Source: Paragonimus skrjabini miyazakii
Lineage: Eukaryota > Platyhelminthes > Trematoda > Plagiorchiida > Troglotrematidae
Reading direction: 5' to 3'
Length of the DNA stretch: 64,000 nucleotides
Assembly: GCA_014338405.1 (NCBI GenBank)
Contig: JTDE01000168.1
Location: 211,316-275,315 of the forward strand
How positions within the stretch are numbered: the stretch's first letter is position 1; the number at the start of each line of letters is the position of its first letter. Of the stretch, positions 37,519 to 51,600 are shown piece after piece. The notes under the pieces were generated by a model. That model had not been told where the DNA came from. It made no database searches and saw only the letters and a program-made list of their open reading frames with translations. The position numbers and the translations under genes are program-made.

Positions 37519-39804
37519 GTAAGTTTAAAAATTTATCGGAAACTTGGCAAACTACATGACGCTAGATGTTCTGATGCAGATAAAACTACCATTTCGTTGG
37601 GATAGATCTTAGAATTTTTCTAGACGACTGGATTATTTTTTCTTTCCTTCTGTTTTTTTGTTAACAACTAGTTTGATCACTTGATCCGATAACATCTCAC
37701 TCAATAACTGTTTCATTCATGTTCAAAATGAAAAGTTGACGGATGTTTTCATTTTGTTGGTCTAAAATATGCATAATGTTCACAAATTAATTTTCCGTTT
37801 GTCCCCGCTGACCTCAACCAAGCTGGTTCTGTCGTGATAAACTGACAGTATCTTGTGCAATAAAAATGTCACTCTACTCAAGGTTCCGGCCAGAATACAG
37901 CCAAGTCCAAATCATACGCAATTAAACACTGGTGGCGGATTGTCTTCTTGTTTAAACCAGAATATATGTGGGTTAGTAAAATCCATCCAGTCATCTGTCT
38001 GGTATATTCAAGTGAGATGCTGTCTTCTATTTTCCACGTCTGGACGATGTCCAAAATTCAGGCCTACGCTATCGACACACAATGACTTGTTGCGACCAAT
38101 CTTATTTTGTCATCATCTGCCGACCATTATCCTCATCAACTCCACACAACAAACTCATGTGATCCCGTTTTGGAACTGGAGTTAAATTAGTCTAGTTGTT
38201 TTATAAACGCATACCAGGAAAGAACATCGTACGTACACACAGACGGTGAGCCGCGTGACTCGAGGTTTCGACCTTTTGCCAGCAAAAGATTAGTCTATCT
38301 ACGACAATATTATTTTTATGTTCACCTTTAAGCCTAAAATTTCGCTTTCAAGAAAGTGTGAAAAATCAAAGTTAGTAGGTCGTTGATACGATTTTTCTCT
38401 CGATTAGGCTTACGACTCTAAGGCGGATAGGCATTTAGTTTGGGCTGTCCAGATCCATTTTGATTGTCGGTGTACTGATTCCTTCACAACTGTATGGAAA
38501 ACGATGGATTGCATACACAATATTCTATATTTGATTGTGAATGTGACATTCTGCGTGGTCCCAGAAAGGCACTGTTTGATTTCAGCATGAATTATCAGAG
38601 CAATACGAAGTGATTGATATGGTTGAAACTGTTTCGTGTATTGACTGCTTCCTCGGAAATTATTTAACTCTTGAGTGCGCTTACCAGTTCGAAAGCTCAC
38701 GTCTACGTATCGTAAACTTCCTGGCACGAGCCGCGGCTCGTGCTCACTTGACAGTCTGTACCATCAACACTACTTGTGTGGAAGTTATTGAATCAGTGAC
38801 TGATTCAGGAGCCTTACGATCCCATTTCAGACATTCATGATGAGGCCACAAGTGGGCAAAATAAACAAAAAATACAATTCCCGGAATTAGCATCGTGGCC
38901 CTCCGTTTATTGTTTTAGATCATATTATGTTGACTGTCGTAAATGTACTATTGTCTATGTAAGCAAACTTCCATACTTAAATAAAATTGTCAGTTCGGTA
39001 CGAAGACCCAGAAAGTTTTTACAGGTGGTCTGAATTAACTGATTGCTGAAATTTCTTCGTGGCATCGCCAATGGTCTCCAGTGATCAGAACAATACTTGT
39101 GACACCAGCAGGACCGCTGAAGTTCTCAGGAAAGAAACAAAGTGGGCACCAGACCATCTTTACTAGGGATTTTTATCCAGGTTATTTCTTGGTCTCATTC
39201 TCTTGACGATGGTTACATAACACACTAATCTACACTTGGTGATGGAATAGTTGATACATGCGTAGACTCCCATGGACCTCGGACTACCGCCTTCCAAATC
39301 GCACTGGTGATACTTCGTGTTTGTTTTTCTTCTTACGGTCTGTCGGCGTATCCAGTTAGTTCGTTCATATTATCATCTATTTGGTGACGCTATTTGAGAT
39401 CAGTACATTATGGTGAAGGTCTCGCCGACGGCACAATAAATTAGCGGACATCCTGTACTAATAGCTTCCTGCGTAACAGGTCAAACTGGACTTCCAAGAC
39501 AGTCAACATATTTTCACAAAGACAAACTTTGCATTCCCAACCCTTATCTTGGAAATGATCAAGACGTACATTCAGCGTCTCGTTCGCTCGTGTGCAGACG
39601 AATCATATTATAAACTTGTTGATTTCAGACTACTGACATCAATCTAATCTTCCAGAGTTTGTGAATGAAAACATCAGTAATTTTATTAAGAATATTTCGG
39701 AAAGACATTTCATTTGGTCGTGTTGATTTTCTACTATGTTTCATTATTTCATTATTTCATTTCAAATATGGACTACTGGAATTTGTCTATTTTATTTGCT
39801 ACAG
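37519..39804 (+). other. DDR intron (2.3 kb)
   Basis: A phase-1 intron without any recognised element. Frames at 37853-38185 and 38610-38840 show no domain. Confidence 0.6.
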
Positions 39805-40470
39805 TTCATTCTGCAGAGGAATCCACTATAACAGTTGATGACTACATATCAGCTAATCAGAAACTAAACATCGCTTTGCCAATCATTATCGCAATCAGTA
39901 TCCTACTACTCTCTTTGCCAACCATTTTATTCATCTGGTTTTGTTCACGGCGGTACCACAAACGATCACGGCTACACTGTCCACAAAAGTTTCACTCTAC
40001 CGACGGAGGTCACGGATACATACTACAATCGGGGCATCCAACTGTTAGTCCGAATATGATGGCTCAACAGGAATCTGCAAAACTGCTGAGATCCTACCCT
40101 ACACATTCGCCAACTACATTGCAAGATGTCACTAGCCTACCCACCACACAGGTTTGTTTTGGTAATGGCAGCACCATCAGTAATGTCCTCAAGCTTGCGG
40201 GTGAGGTTAACGGGTTTGTCAACTCCACGGTTGGCAACAATCAAATCCAGCCAGTCCAGTTACCGTCAGTACGGTTAGGTGTGACAACCACGACTATGAG
40301 CCCAACTGGAGTCATTCTGACCTGCAGTCCGAGTTCTAGCTGCTGTAGTGCCGACCGATTGGCCCCCATGCCTACAGTTTCTACCCTGACCACGTCTGTT
40401 CCACCGGGTAGCTTTGCCACTACGCCAGAGATGTCAAATGTTTATCCCGGAACGGACTTTCACTGCATTA
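39805..40470 (+). CDS. Discoidin domain receptor, exon g (transmembrane helix and start of cytoplasmic region)
   Basis: A 666-bp exon from the acceptor TTTGCTACAG to GTAAGT, phase 1 in and out. After 20 polar residues (TVDDYISANQKLN) comes a single membrane-spanning helix, ALPIIIAISILLLSLPTILF (about 39876-39935), closed by WFCSRRYHKRSR, a positive-inside stop-transfer. The rest is Ser/Thr/Pro-rich cytoplasmic sequence without a domain. A second in-frame acceptor, CTGCAG, lies 12 bases downstream (exon start 39817). The vertebrate LLxNPxY adaptor motif is not seen. Confidence 0.88.
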
Positions 40471-41269
40471 GTAAGTACTAATGTTATTCGGTCAGGTATC
40501 TTATCAACTATATAAATTTAGTCCTTCCAAACTTATTTCACGGGGCTATTCTAGCTAATTCATTTAAATTGTCAAAGCGTTTGTATGATCATTTTAAAAT
40601 GCATTTTCTTGCCTGGTGACCAAAGGATTCAAATGCATAAAATTTTCCAACCGCTTAGGTTGGCCTAGCTGAATCGGTGGTCGCATTTTCACTTGCCACT
40701 TCTGAAGGCTGGCAAAGATTCGCGTGAGAAATAAAGCTTGTTTAGAGTTACTTACAATGACGTTTAGTGGATGCATACAATATGTAAACTTACTATGTCA
40801 AGAGAAGGTTGAAACGACGAAATAGCAGGTTTTGCCTAGCCATTTCTGTTATGTCGACCAGGAAACAAACTATTCGCTTTATTGACCAGCAAAGCAATGG
40901 GTTTTATTCAGAGGTTTCACCTTGAAAACCCTGACGAATATATAAACTATACTTTCGTAACTCATTGATTGAGCAGGTCGGAGGTGTATGGATCCACTTA
41001 CTCCTTCTGTTTCAAATTAGGACCTGACTAACTCCAAGGCAGGATTGATTGCCGGTTATCATGATTTCTCTTGACTCAGGTTATATCGCCCGTCCCACAT
41101 GAATCTGTATGTCTGCAACAGAAGTCTTGTTAAAGATGCGTTACCAGGATTATTTTAGCGTTTCCCTTGCTATCATCATTACTGTACGATGGTTTAACAG
41201 TTTCGATTAACATTTGATTTTTGTTTAAATTTAACATAACTTGCGTTTGGTCATAGCTGTCGTATTCAG

Positions 41270-41395
41270 GTATACTTTTCCAGCCAGCCCCTTCCGAAAC
41301 GACGTACTTGACTCGAGTTTCCTTTCTGTTTGGGCTCATCAGTGGTATACATCCTTGTCGCGACCTTCCTTCCCTTGATGCAGGCGTGCTCTAAT
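41270..41395 (-). repeat. Hammerhead-bearing SINE, family B, copy 3
   Basis: On the minus strand GCGACAAGGATGTATACCA leads into CTGATGAG (41342-41335), CCCAAACAG and GGAAAC (ending 41317), then ACTCGAG and the tail TTTCGGAAGGGGCTGGCTGG. This is the best-preserved hammerhead core of the family: CTGATGAG and GAAAC are exact. Stem II has lost its closing pairs, and the head (5' part) is poorly preserved. Confidence 0.65.
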
Positions 41396-41400
41396 ATGGA

Positions 41401-41550
41401 GCTTGAGACGCAGTAGTCAACACGGTTGTATGAGTATGTGGACTTGAGTTCAAATTCCACTAGTGACAAGGGTATATACTACTGGTGAATACTGACAAGG
41501 ACAAAAACTCGGTTGAATGAATCTGTTAGATACCTACCGGTTGTAAGTCT
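41401..41550 (+). repeat. Hammerhead-bearing SINE, family B, copy 4
   Basis: The head GAGACGCAGTAGTCAACACG is followed by a B-box GAGTTCAAATTCCAC, then AGTGACAAGGGTATATACTA, a decayed core (CTGGTGAA, then GACAAAAAC) and CTCGG. The tRNA-like head is the clearest of the family. It abuts copy 3 in opposite orientation. Confidence 0.7.
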
Positions 41551-44500
41551 GTTTTAAAGGCGAAAATTATGACCAGTTATAACAGGAGTGTAAGTGATAT
41601 CTGCCAACTCCTTAGAAACGTTTGTTCTCTCAAGTTAAAGTATTCAAACAGGTATTTTATACATTCAAATTATTAAACGGGCATGTAGTTAGCTACTACA
41701 ATGTGAATGCTATTTATGCATGTTCTTAGCACCCACTTATAACGATTAAACTTAACAAAATCTATATCGATATTCAAACCACTGCCTTACAGGTCTCATT
41801 GAGTTAGATGGTTCAAATCTTGTAATGCAGCTGTCTACCACACCTGACGCGTCAGTTACTTTGTTCGTTTCGGAAGAGTTCGAAAATATGAGTTCCGTAG
41901 GCTTAGGTTGTTATTTCTGACGGTTAGCGAGTAGTTTGTATTTTGTATGAAAGGAGCAGCAGGTAATTCACTGTCCGCGCAACTGTAGCAACTTCGGTTT
42001 AACTATCATTTCGAGAAACACATGTGCTATAAGAAAACTTTAACATGAGTGATAATACAATCGAGTATTTCATTTGGTTATAGATAACAAGGCTTGTTTT
42101 CCGAAGTACGTCATCTGTTAGCGTAACTGCTAACAGGAATCACAGAATGAATGTTGTTTTGGGTTACAGAAAGATAAGGAAATGAGGAGGAATTAACTTG
42201 GTTGATGTATTGGTAAACAGTAAAACTGGTAATATCGCGTTTCCAAGACTGTTGCAACTTCAACAGTTTAATCAGACCACCTATGTGCTGCTTAGTGTGA
42301 GTATGCATCCTGACAACCTTATACTAAAGAATGTTTGCGATCATCGTAACGAGGTTAACTTGAACAAAAACGACACAACATGAACGCGTCTTGTTCAGTC
42401 AGAATTAGCAAAGCTTGATAAACAAAATCGTCTAGTCGTAATGTAGATGTTAACAACAAGCTGTTGTATAGAAAACGTGAATAGCACCCTAAATTAGTTG
42501 TCTGACCATGTGACCAACTGTAAAACAAGCGCTTATTGGGCGAAACAAGCGGACATTTAAGTTGAAGCAAGCTACAATTTAATAAATCTAGCCCACCAAA
42601 AATGTCGTCTTGGTACGTAGATGCCAAACAGATTATCATGCCGCTGTCTTATATGAAGCAACTAAAGTTGTAACTACTTAGCGCATCAATTATCTTACTT
42701 GTTGGATACAAATCAGAACTTGTGTATAACTTCTAGGAACTTCATTAGAATGCAACTACAACTATCTGGTTCAGCTGCTGATATATCGATCAATTTACTG
42801 ACTTGTTCGTCTATTAGCTATCTTCATTGCACCAACCGTCAACTCTTTCGTGTTATTCAGTTTTGGAAAAGCTTACTGTAGGTACTTATAGTCCTACTCG
42901 CAGGGTACATTTCTCATCACATTTCCCATGTCAGATCCTCGTCCTATGTCAATCATTCTAACCAAAACACAAGGAGAATGATTGACTAAGTATCCATTGT
43001 TTTCGCATACGAAACAATAGAACCCCATTCTCCAAAGATCATGGGATGGCTATCACGGAAAATCCTAAGTGGTTGTTTTTGGTGCATTGAATTAGGAAGA
43101 ATGATAATGATGTATTTGAGGACAGTCGGTTGGTGATAATTTGACAGTTTGTTTTCAATTAATTAACCCGAACAACTTTTACATTAGCATATTATTAGGT
43201 AATCAGCAATATGGCCGCTTTGGACTCTATTAAGTCAAGTAAGGAAATTTGACAGCCACATTTTCATAACAAACCAAAAGATTCGCTCTTCCTTGTGACA
43301 AATCGCAACCGAGTGTAGAGAAAAACAGTAGATGACACCAGAAAGTTTGGAAACTGCCTAAGTAAACGCCATAAACCATGCATCACTGATAAAACTTGCA
43401 ATATGGAAGGGTAATTATGTTTTTGCGAACTGTACCGCAGCATGAATTACCCCTTGATTTCAGCTTGAGGTTTATGAGCTCAGAATGATACGCACATAAT
43501 TGAACTGTCAGTGTTTGAGGTTCGCGAATATTACTTGGTAGTAGTCTGTCATTGTGGTGCGTAGATCCTATCCTCTTCAGCTTCAGGCAACGTGCTGTTT
43601 AGTATGAATTTCAACTGTATTGACGACTACCTTCTTTTAGAATAATATTTACATGGCAGAGGGTTTCCAGTCCAAGCTAGCTGTTTCACTTATTTACGTC
43701 AAGGTACTAAAGTGAACCCCGATATCGTGTGGGCACAGTTAGGGAAACTTTCTCTCAGAAATGAAAAATTCAAAACATTTGCGCAAAATTGACTTATTGT
43801 ACAACCATTTTGGTAGTTATGGAACAAACTGAGGTTATTTTTTGAAAACTCATCATGTCGACTCTTGTTAAAGTTAGTTCGGGAAGATGTGGTATATCAT
43901 TCGAAGTCCTGAAAGCCTTGAGAGCGAACGTGCATGTAGTCCACTGGAATATTCAATTAAAAAACGTTAAAATGTTTTGTGTATGAGTGTATTTGCTTTC
44001 ATAAGAGCACACATTCTTCACTCTGGTTGTCAACAGTGAACAGTACGATGTTCTCAGACGTATTTCAGTTTCAATAACCACTAGCTCTTCGATTCATCTC
44101 AACAAGAGATTGCTATGGAATAAAACAACAACGCTTACTACGAGTAAAGCGGTTGAGTGCGGTAGAATAATAAACTTTGTGGTCGTTGTTTGTCAATCCA
44201 TACGACTGACTCATATCAGCTGAGCGTTTGGGTTTGACATGACTCATCCGTGGCACAGACACATGCTGTTTTGCCGACATGCTGACACGTGATGAACACC
44301 ATAGTCATACTTGTTCAGTTGTATTTTGGCGTTGAGCGGACGGTCACGTGCGTTTTCCTTTGTTTTAGTTTATCCTACAACATTGTAAACTTATTCAGTT
44401 GATCTGACTGAAAATGCATTTGAAATGAGTCACGTGCCATGATCACTAAAAGTATCGCAGCTAGTGATTTAAAGTATCTAGTTGGCTTATCAACACATCT

Positions 44501-44792
44501 CCGTCGTAGTTTACATAAATAACGAAGACCACTCAGCTGAAGTCAAGTTTCCACGTTTGTGTCACTTCAAGAAACCCAAATGAGACGCATATACGGTGAC
44601 ATCTTATTTCAATTTGTAATTCATTGCTTTTTAGGGTAACTTATGAACCGGATTTTTTTAGAACAGTGCTCATTTTTCCGCCTTTTCTCTTTCAATAATC
44701 TTTTTGGTTATTGAAACATCTATGCAAACGTGCGCGAAAATTTTATATCTTCAGCTCTTTGATCACAAATCTCCTACTTTTCATCTACCTAG

Positions 44793-45680
44793 ATGGAGTG
44801 TACTCCTTGCCTCCTCAGGCGAGTTTGCCAACATGCTATGTACCGACTTTCATTGCGCTACCAGCCAATCATCTGAACGGTGCGTTTGTGCTTCAACCAA
44901 TTAATTATACACATCCAAGCACAATGCTCACCAATTTGCACGTCTTAGGTGGTCTGGGTACCCCTGATAGTAGCAGTTTGTACACGAGCATTCGAGCCAG
45001 TGCCATCCAATCGGGACAGCGAACGCAGAGTGAAGGCGAGTCTGTAGGATACGATAAAGCATGTCCAACTTCACCGCAAACTCCACCAAAGAAGGAGGAA
45101 TTGTTGATAAAAACTCACGCGTCCGGAGAAGATACAGACGAAGATGTGACCGACCTTAATGAAGAAATAGTAGATAATGGCGTAGTGTATACTAAGAAAG
45201 ACAGCAATGTCTTGGTGGTCAAACAAGAAAAGGATAACCGAAAAAAGTTAAATAAAACTGACGATCTGGGTGGCAGAGTTGTATCTAAGGCCAATCTGAA
45301 CAGCGGCGAAGGCGATTCCACTGCGGTTAGTTTAAATCCTAGTGTCTGTTCGGAACCTCCAAATGTCCGCTACAAACGGAGTGATTCCTCGCAGAATGTA
45401 ATCGAGCCATTACAGTCTCCGGCTTGTAATTCTGATCGTCGTCATTTTTGTCAGCNNNNNNNNNNNNNNNNNNNNNNNNNNNNNNNNNNNNNNNNNNNNN
45501 NNNNNNNNNNNNNNNNNNNNNNNNNNNNNNNNNNNNNNNNNNNNNNNNNNNNNNNTCCACATCGACATTCCGGATTATCTTTACCGGACGGCGAAGATTC
45601 GTCATCTACTAATCTCAGACGATTATCCAGAGAGGCGTTCTCCGTCTATTTACCCGCTGTCCTCCCAGTTTATCCGTACG
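44793..45680 (+). CDS. Discoidin domain receptor, exon h (cytoplasmic juxtamembrane, contains gap)
   Basis: An 888-bp exon (with 100 N) from the acceptor CATCTACCTAG to GTATGT, phase 1 in and out. It encodes cytoplasmic low-complexity sequence: an N-terminal hydrophobic/Tyr-containing stretch (AFVLQPINYTHPSTML), then a strongly acidic block (SGEDTDEDVTDLNEEIVDNG), then Lys/Asn/Ser-rich sequence. The frame before and after the gap is consistent with the next exon only if the gap length is a multiple of three plus one, as written. Several tyrosines (INYTHP, DNGVVYTKK) could be phosphorylation sites but none matches a consensus I would defend. Confidence 0.82.
45456..45555. other. Assembly gap of 100 N inside a coding exon
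   Basis: Exactly 100 unknown bases, a conventional placeholder length. True length and reading-frame continuity are unknown. Sequence before it ends DRRHFCQ and sequence after resumes PHRHSGLSLPDG. Confidence 0.99.
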
Positions 45681-48600
45681 GTATGTCTCAATGAGGATGA
45701 GGTTGCCGCTGTAGCGGAATTCTCTTTTCTAAGGATCATATACTTACGATCAAGCATGTGACATACTGCGTACAATTAAACTACTCATGATTCTATATGT
45801 CGCATTGGCACCTATATGCCCGCGCATGATAAATCAACTTGGGACAAGCATTCATCGAGCGTGATTGCGTGGTTCCGTCTGCTTGCATACACGCTTGTCC
45901 CCGCATTAGTCACATATATCCTGGTGCTTGACAGTGTGTGTCCGGAATACTGCCATCAGTTTATTTTTACGGCTAGCTGATATACCAGGCCGTCCATTCC
46001 ACCCTCTCATTTATTCGGTGAGCATCCAGCTTTCATTGTTTATCACCAGCTAACCCATCACCCCTGGATTTGCTATCACATTAGCCTCTAGGCTACCAAC
46101 GTTATACGCACCTGCATAGGTGTTTGTTTGTGTATTACATATGCCTGTGTTACCGTCACAAATAGTGGACATTCCAAAGAAGCTAGCCTTGTGGTTATCG
46201 TTCAACACCTCTTGGACGTTGTGTCTACAGTACTCGTCTAAATCGATAGTGCACCATCAAGTTAAATACATACGTGTTACTAGTTGTTTCTAGCGTGTGC
46301 GCTGCAGAACATGATGTTAACTGTTTGATGTTCACTAATACACTATTCAATCTTGGTTAGTTTCTAGATGTGATAAGTTAATCGATCAATCTGTTGTAAG
46401 CACAAAGGCAATTTGGGGATCAAAATCGAGACAGAAGCTCCAGGGTTTATGTAGAACAAGGCTTTAGGAATAAATATGAAACCCTATTCGCTCCTTTTGG
46501 ACCTCTTTGGCAGAGGACAGCTTCACAACGCAGGAATAACTTTTCTTTTCAGGTAGCCCTTCTGTTAATAACTAGTTAACCAACAGATAACGGATTTCCA
46601 AAACTTTCTAAATGTTGAACTTTTGTAGAATGTTGGCTCAACTACTCACAGGTAAATTTAGGTGCTTCTTTACAGAGTTATCCTGGAGAAACGAATGATC
46701 CCTTTCACTTGAACCGACTTTCAAATACTGTTCCACAGTGTGCATTTAAGTGAAATATGTGAGAGATACAACTTTCTAGGAGAACTGCAGTTGAACTGTT
46801 GCTTTGTTCAACCGCTGTGTTTCATCTAACGGAGAATTTAGGAAATATAAGCTAAGTTATGATAGGTTGACTTTCATTGTGATCAATCCATGTTGCGCAC
46901 TTGAAATCGATATATCAGTTGTGCGCAATTTACGTCTTTGCAAAACTTGGTAAAGGAAGGACGGTGAAAAGGAAAAAAATCGTTTGATACATGGAAGTAA
47001 CTAAGGGGCAGCTAATGGAAATAGACTAGGCACACGACATCCCATCATAAGCAGTGCACAATTAAAGTGATTTGGTTAAAAAACGCTTATGGATGATGAT
47101 ATGAGAAAGTGCTCGATCAGATAATTTATGTTTCTATACGGTTACTCTGAGATAAATATAGAAAACTGAGAAAATATTTCTACACACTGTTAATGACCAC
47201 AAATTTACGATGATGTTCTTCCTGTCTTAAAGTTACTGAACAATATTAGTGAAAGCTTCGGGTGTAAGCTAAAGTATCTTTGCGCATAGGTAATGATTTG
47301 GTTGTAGTTACTAATGCGTCTGTTTTTGAAATTCCTTTTTTGTCAGGTATAAATGCCGAAACTCAATCCTCGCCAGTATGCGTGAATTAAGATCACGAGT
47401 TGACTGATAGTCTATTTCCTTGCATAGCTCTGCTAGTGTACACCAGGTAGTTTTCGACAGATACCATTAGTGACTTCATTTTTAATGAGTTAAATTTGCC
47501 CAAGACTTTTCTCCCCCAGAATATGCCTCCAAGTCAATAGGATAAGTTGATCAGTTAGAATTTTGAATCTGCCGGTGCATATGGATGCAACCCTACACTA
47601 AATATCTCAGGCGCATGTGACATCAAGACGGTTTTCATTCAACGGTATCTTTCAGCTAAAGCTGCCAAGTCTAGCCCGCTCATTCAGTTATGTCACAGAG
47701 CATTTGATCTTACGGTAATGTAGACGAGACTGATTGCCAGCGAGTTATCATATACCAATCTTCTGGGTCCCAGCTGAACTAGTTCAGTCCTCTGTTATGG
47801 TCCCCCTGACGCGTGAGACGACAATTAACAGACCAACCTGATCCTAGATTCAGAGAACGGACTATCAGCTCGGGTCAATCGCAGGGTCACCTAGCATGTG
47901 AAGAAGAAAACTGTGAAAAATAGCCCGAATCGTAGCCCAGCCACTACCGTACTGAACACGTAATCGTGCTCCATCAGCCGTTAAACCAAGATTACACTTA
48001 TAGAAGACCGGCTGTCCCTGAGCTGAACACTGCGAAATACCGACTTCGTTGTCAGGACAGCAATCCGCTTTAGTGCGTGTTTTGGTAGCCCGCCAGCAAT
48101 TACTCAAACAATGCCTTCAGACCCAAAGTCAAACAAAAGCGTATATGGATTTTTTATTCTTTGTTTAAATTGCGACTATTGTGTGACACTGTCATCTGGT
48201 CTAAGCATTTCTTTCAAACTTTATCGTTGACTGTGTGCTGCATAATAACTTAACTGACAGGCGACAAAGTCTGTAGCTATTTCCCGATGACTGACTTAGT
48301 TTTAGAGTCTGCCAATGACGTCGTTTTAGCCCATAGGTTTGTGTAGACTCTTCCAGGCGTTCTAGACTGAGAACACCAACGTCAATACGACGTCAAGAAT
48401 TGTAATATGCTTTTACAAAGTGCAACGAGCCGTTCCAGGCTTAACGAATATGTGCATATTCTCGTTGTTCCTATTTATTGGAGGTGTACAGAAAGTTCAG
48501 TCGTCCAACTAGTGGTGTCGGCCCTAATAATCATCTGGGGAGGTCCGCAGTGGAATATCTTGAGGTTTAATAGTACTCACCAACCTATGCCGTTTTGGGT

Positions 48601-51600
48601 CCTGGAGTGACGTATGCTATACTTTTAAAACAATATCTAAGTACGCGCAGTCAATCCGAGTGATTACCACAGTATGTATTCACGCAATCTACTTTCGACC
48701 GCCAGTCTCTCCGTATTGCTCTCTTGGAAACACTACGTAAACACTGACGCGGTTCGCCGTCGTACCTTCCGTGAACGGGTGTACCTAACCTGTTGATGAA
48801 CGTTCTGATCTCACTACGCAGGACCGAGTGGGTGTAACACGGTTAGCGAAAGAGAGACCGTCACGTTTTTAACCAAGTAGGTTTAGTTGGAAGTGGATGC
48901 CAGGTGTCAGGTATATGAATTTGGTTTACATGGTTAATTCTTTAAAACCACGGCTTACTTCTGTAGGGTCTTATGTGCTTCTACGGTGCACACCTATGAT
49001 TTGACACTTCGCCACAACTAACGTGGAAGGAAATTCAATCGTACGCTCGTTGTGACACATTACAAACCTGCTAACTGCGCTTCGCTTTCTTCTACACAGC
49101 CCATCAACTGTGACACTGAGGTTTAGTTTATTTTAATAGTTCGGACGTATACACCGATGGAAAGCAAAATATTAGTGGATAGGGATAATCACATCTGACA
49201 AGAAGAGGCAGTGCTGTGTGAGCTGTTTGATCTTGGGATACACTAATGGACAGGTGAAAAAAATCTGTCCAGTTATATCAGCAGACATCAATAAATGGCA
49301 ATTATTGAGTGATGGAGTACTTCCGTTGATATACACTGAACATATTTTCTATTGACTTCACCTTCTGAAGGCTTTTTGGTCAACTCAGTCTGAAGTAAAG
49401 TAGTCGAGTCAAAGTTTGTCCTTGTGAGAGCCACTGTGAGGGCGCAAGTTCTCGTCCTGTCCTGGCTTTGATATCCGACTGTCGTAATTGCAGTGAGAGT
49501 TTCCTAACCTCCACTCCTCTGTCCTTATACTAACCGAAGTGTCAAACCAGAATCCTCAAGTCACGATCATCTGTTGATAGTACTGTGGTCACTCGGTCGA
49601 CTCAACATTTGGCCTATCCATCGCAGCATGTGTACTCCTCACAAGCGTCTATGACCCTAAATTCTAGTATGGCTGTTTTGTTAAACCTACAGTTTGACAT
49701 CATTGTAGGTTTGATCAACGTACTCGCATCGAAAGCCTGTAGACAGCAACCAACTTCCGGTTCGAACGAGATAGTATGCACTGATAAGAATCCGGTGCCT
49801 ATCACTTCTGTGAATCGATTGGAACTGTGTTCTTCTCTGACAGCAAGAACATCGATTTAACAGGACTGCTTTAAAGTTCGAGAGAGCTATTTCCTTTTCC
49901 CGCTTAGTCCACTCTGGTTTTATTGCCTTTTTCTCTGCTAGTTTTGGCTGCAGAGGAACCACCATCATTGAACCATCTATATGTCCACATACAGGTACAA
50001 AAATTCTTTAATTCACAGATCAGACAGGGAACACGGATAAAGAATGTAAATGGTCACATTTCGAGCTTGCCCCTTGAGTTCAGTTAGAGTTGCGTAGAAT
50101 CTTATCGCACACTCATAAAATAACTCATTTCACACTAAACCAAACCGTTACTTCGTAGCTGTAACTTCAACGAGTGTGCGAGAACGTAGATACCTGGCTA
50201 TATGCTGAGTCTTTCTTCACGATGACTCAAAATAAGTCGCGGTTGGTCTATTCAGATACTTAGCAACATATAGTACACGTCGTCTCATCGTCTAATGCAT
50301 TCGTTCTGTCCGATCCCTCTTCGTCAACAGAAGAGCATGTTTGTGGGAAACCTGGATCGAAGCTTCACGCGTGAGGATGTCGAAATCTAGCAGGCTCACT
50401 CAAGGTAGTTCTAGAGGCAAGTGAATGCCATTTCGTCGTCGTCAGAAGTTACTCCTCTTCGGTGCAATTGGTTGTCCTAGGTCAACCATTCCCGTGGTGT
50501 TTTAAACTGCTACGCTTCCGTAAACGTACTTTCCAAACGGTACATTTGTTTGCAGTGTATTACTACTGTAAACGAGCTTAAGGTTTTTCTGTCAACAGCT
50601 GATAGATACGTTGTCAACGTTCGACTGATTGCTGCAACTCACAAACTAACGGCTTGTTAACAGTGGTTGGGCTCGGTCAATCTCGCGACTTGGCTAGGGC
50701 TTAAGGCACACCGAAAAGCATACAGACACTGACCTTGCTGAGCATGGCCTTCACAGGCGCCACGTTGCATAGCTGTGTGTAAACTGAGTCAGTTCACGCT
50801 TGCGTGATACACTGATCACGCTATCGTGATTGAGAGTTCAGGCAACTCCTAGTAGACGATCATCCATATTCTTTATCCACGCTTCCTATTTGGCTTGTTA
50901 ATTCAGAAAGGTGATTGTTAGTCACATATGTATGCATTTAAATGTAAACCTCTTCCTGTTTCACACAGTTGTGCTCGTTCAGATTAACCGAATATGACAT
51001 ATTTCGCTGCACACCCCACTTTGTCGAATGTGTTAGCCCACTTTCTATCATGAATAGGTCAGTAGTCTGTCACCTAACGCACATATATACCCGAATGATC
51101 TTTAAGCACAGCTTTGCTAAACCTGTGTTGGGCGTATCATGTACAATCGTGTCTGCGTGCACCGTTTGTCCACACAATCGACTAACAGGTGAACTACTAA
51201 TAAACTGTATAAAGTGCAGGTCTCAGCCAGCCTACCACTGTCACATTTCTACTCTTTGGCCGACGTTGTCAGCGCTCGCAGCTATCGCGTGTGACGTGCT
51301 ACGACATGTGCCTGTATGTGCACACATCAGTGTGCGTGTAGAGATAGACGAATGGATTGTGATGGACTGTTTACCTGACTACGGTTCGACTGGGTGTACA
51401 TCGTACTACAGTTCTTACAGACAAAGCGTTGGTGAAAGTCACTTGTGACCGCCAAGGAAGAGGCTATGCCAGTGAATTTTGTCTGCATACCGATTATCAT
51501 ACCGAAGTCCACATAGAGCAATTAAATGAGAGCCGGTGTGAGCGCGTGTCATTCCCTCAAACCATCAAATGACTCATACAAAAGACGGTGGTGTATACAT

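Larger units (their letters stand above)
40471..44792 (+). other. DDR intron (4.3 kb)
   Basis: A phase-1 intron with a head-to-head pair of hammerhead-bearing SINEs (41270-41395 and 41401-41550). A B-box-like GATGGTTCAAATC at 41809-41821 may mark a further SINE but has no matching head. Confidence 0.65.

Noticed and set aside
50969..51448. 159-codon Cys-rich open frame
   Set aside because: No domain, no coding-like composition, and a frame of this length is expected about once by chance in 64 kb on six frames at this base composition.
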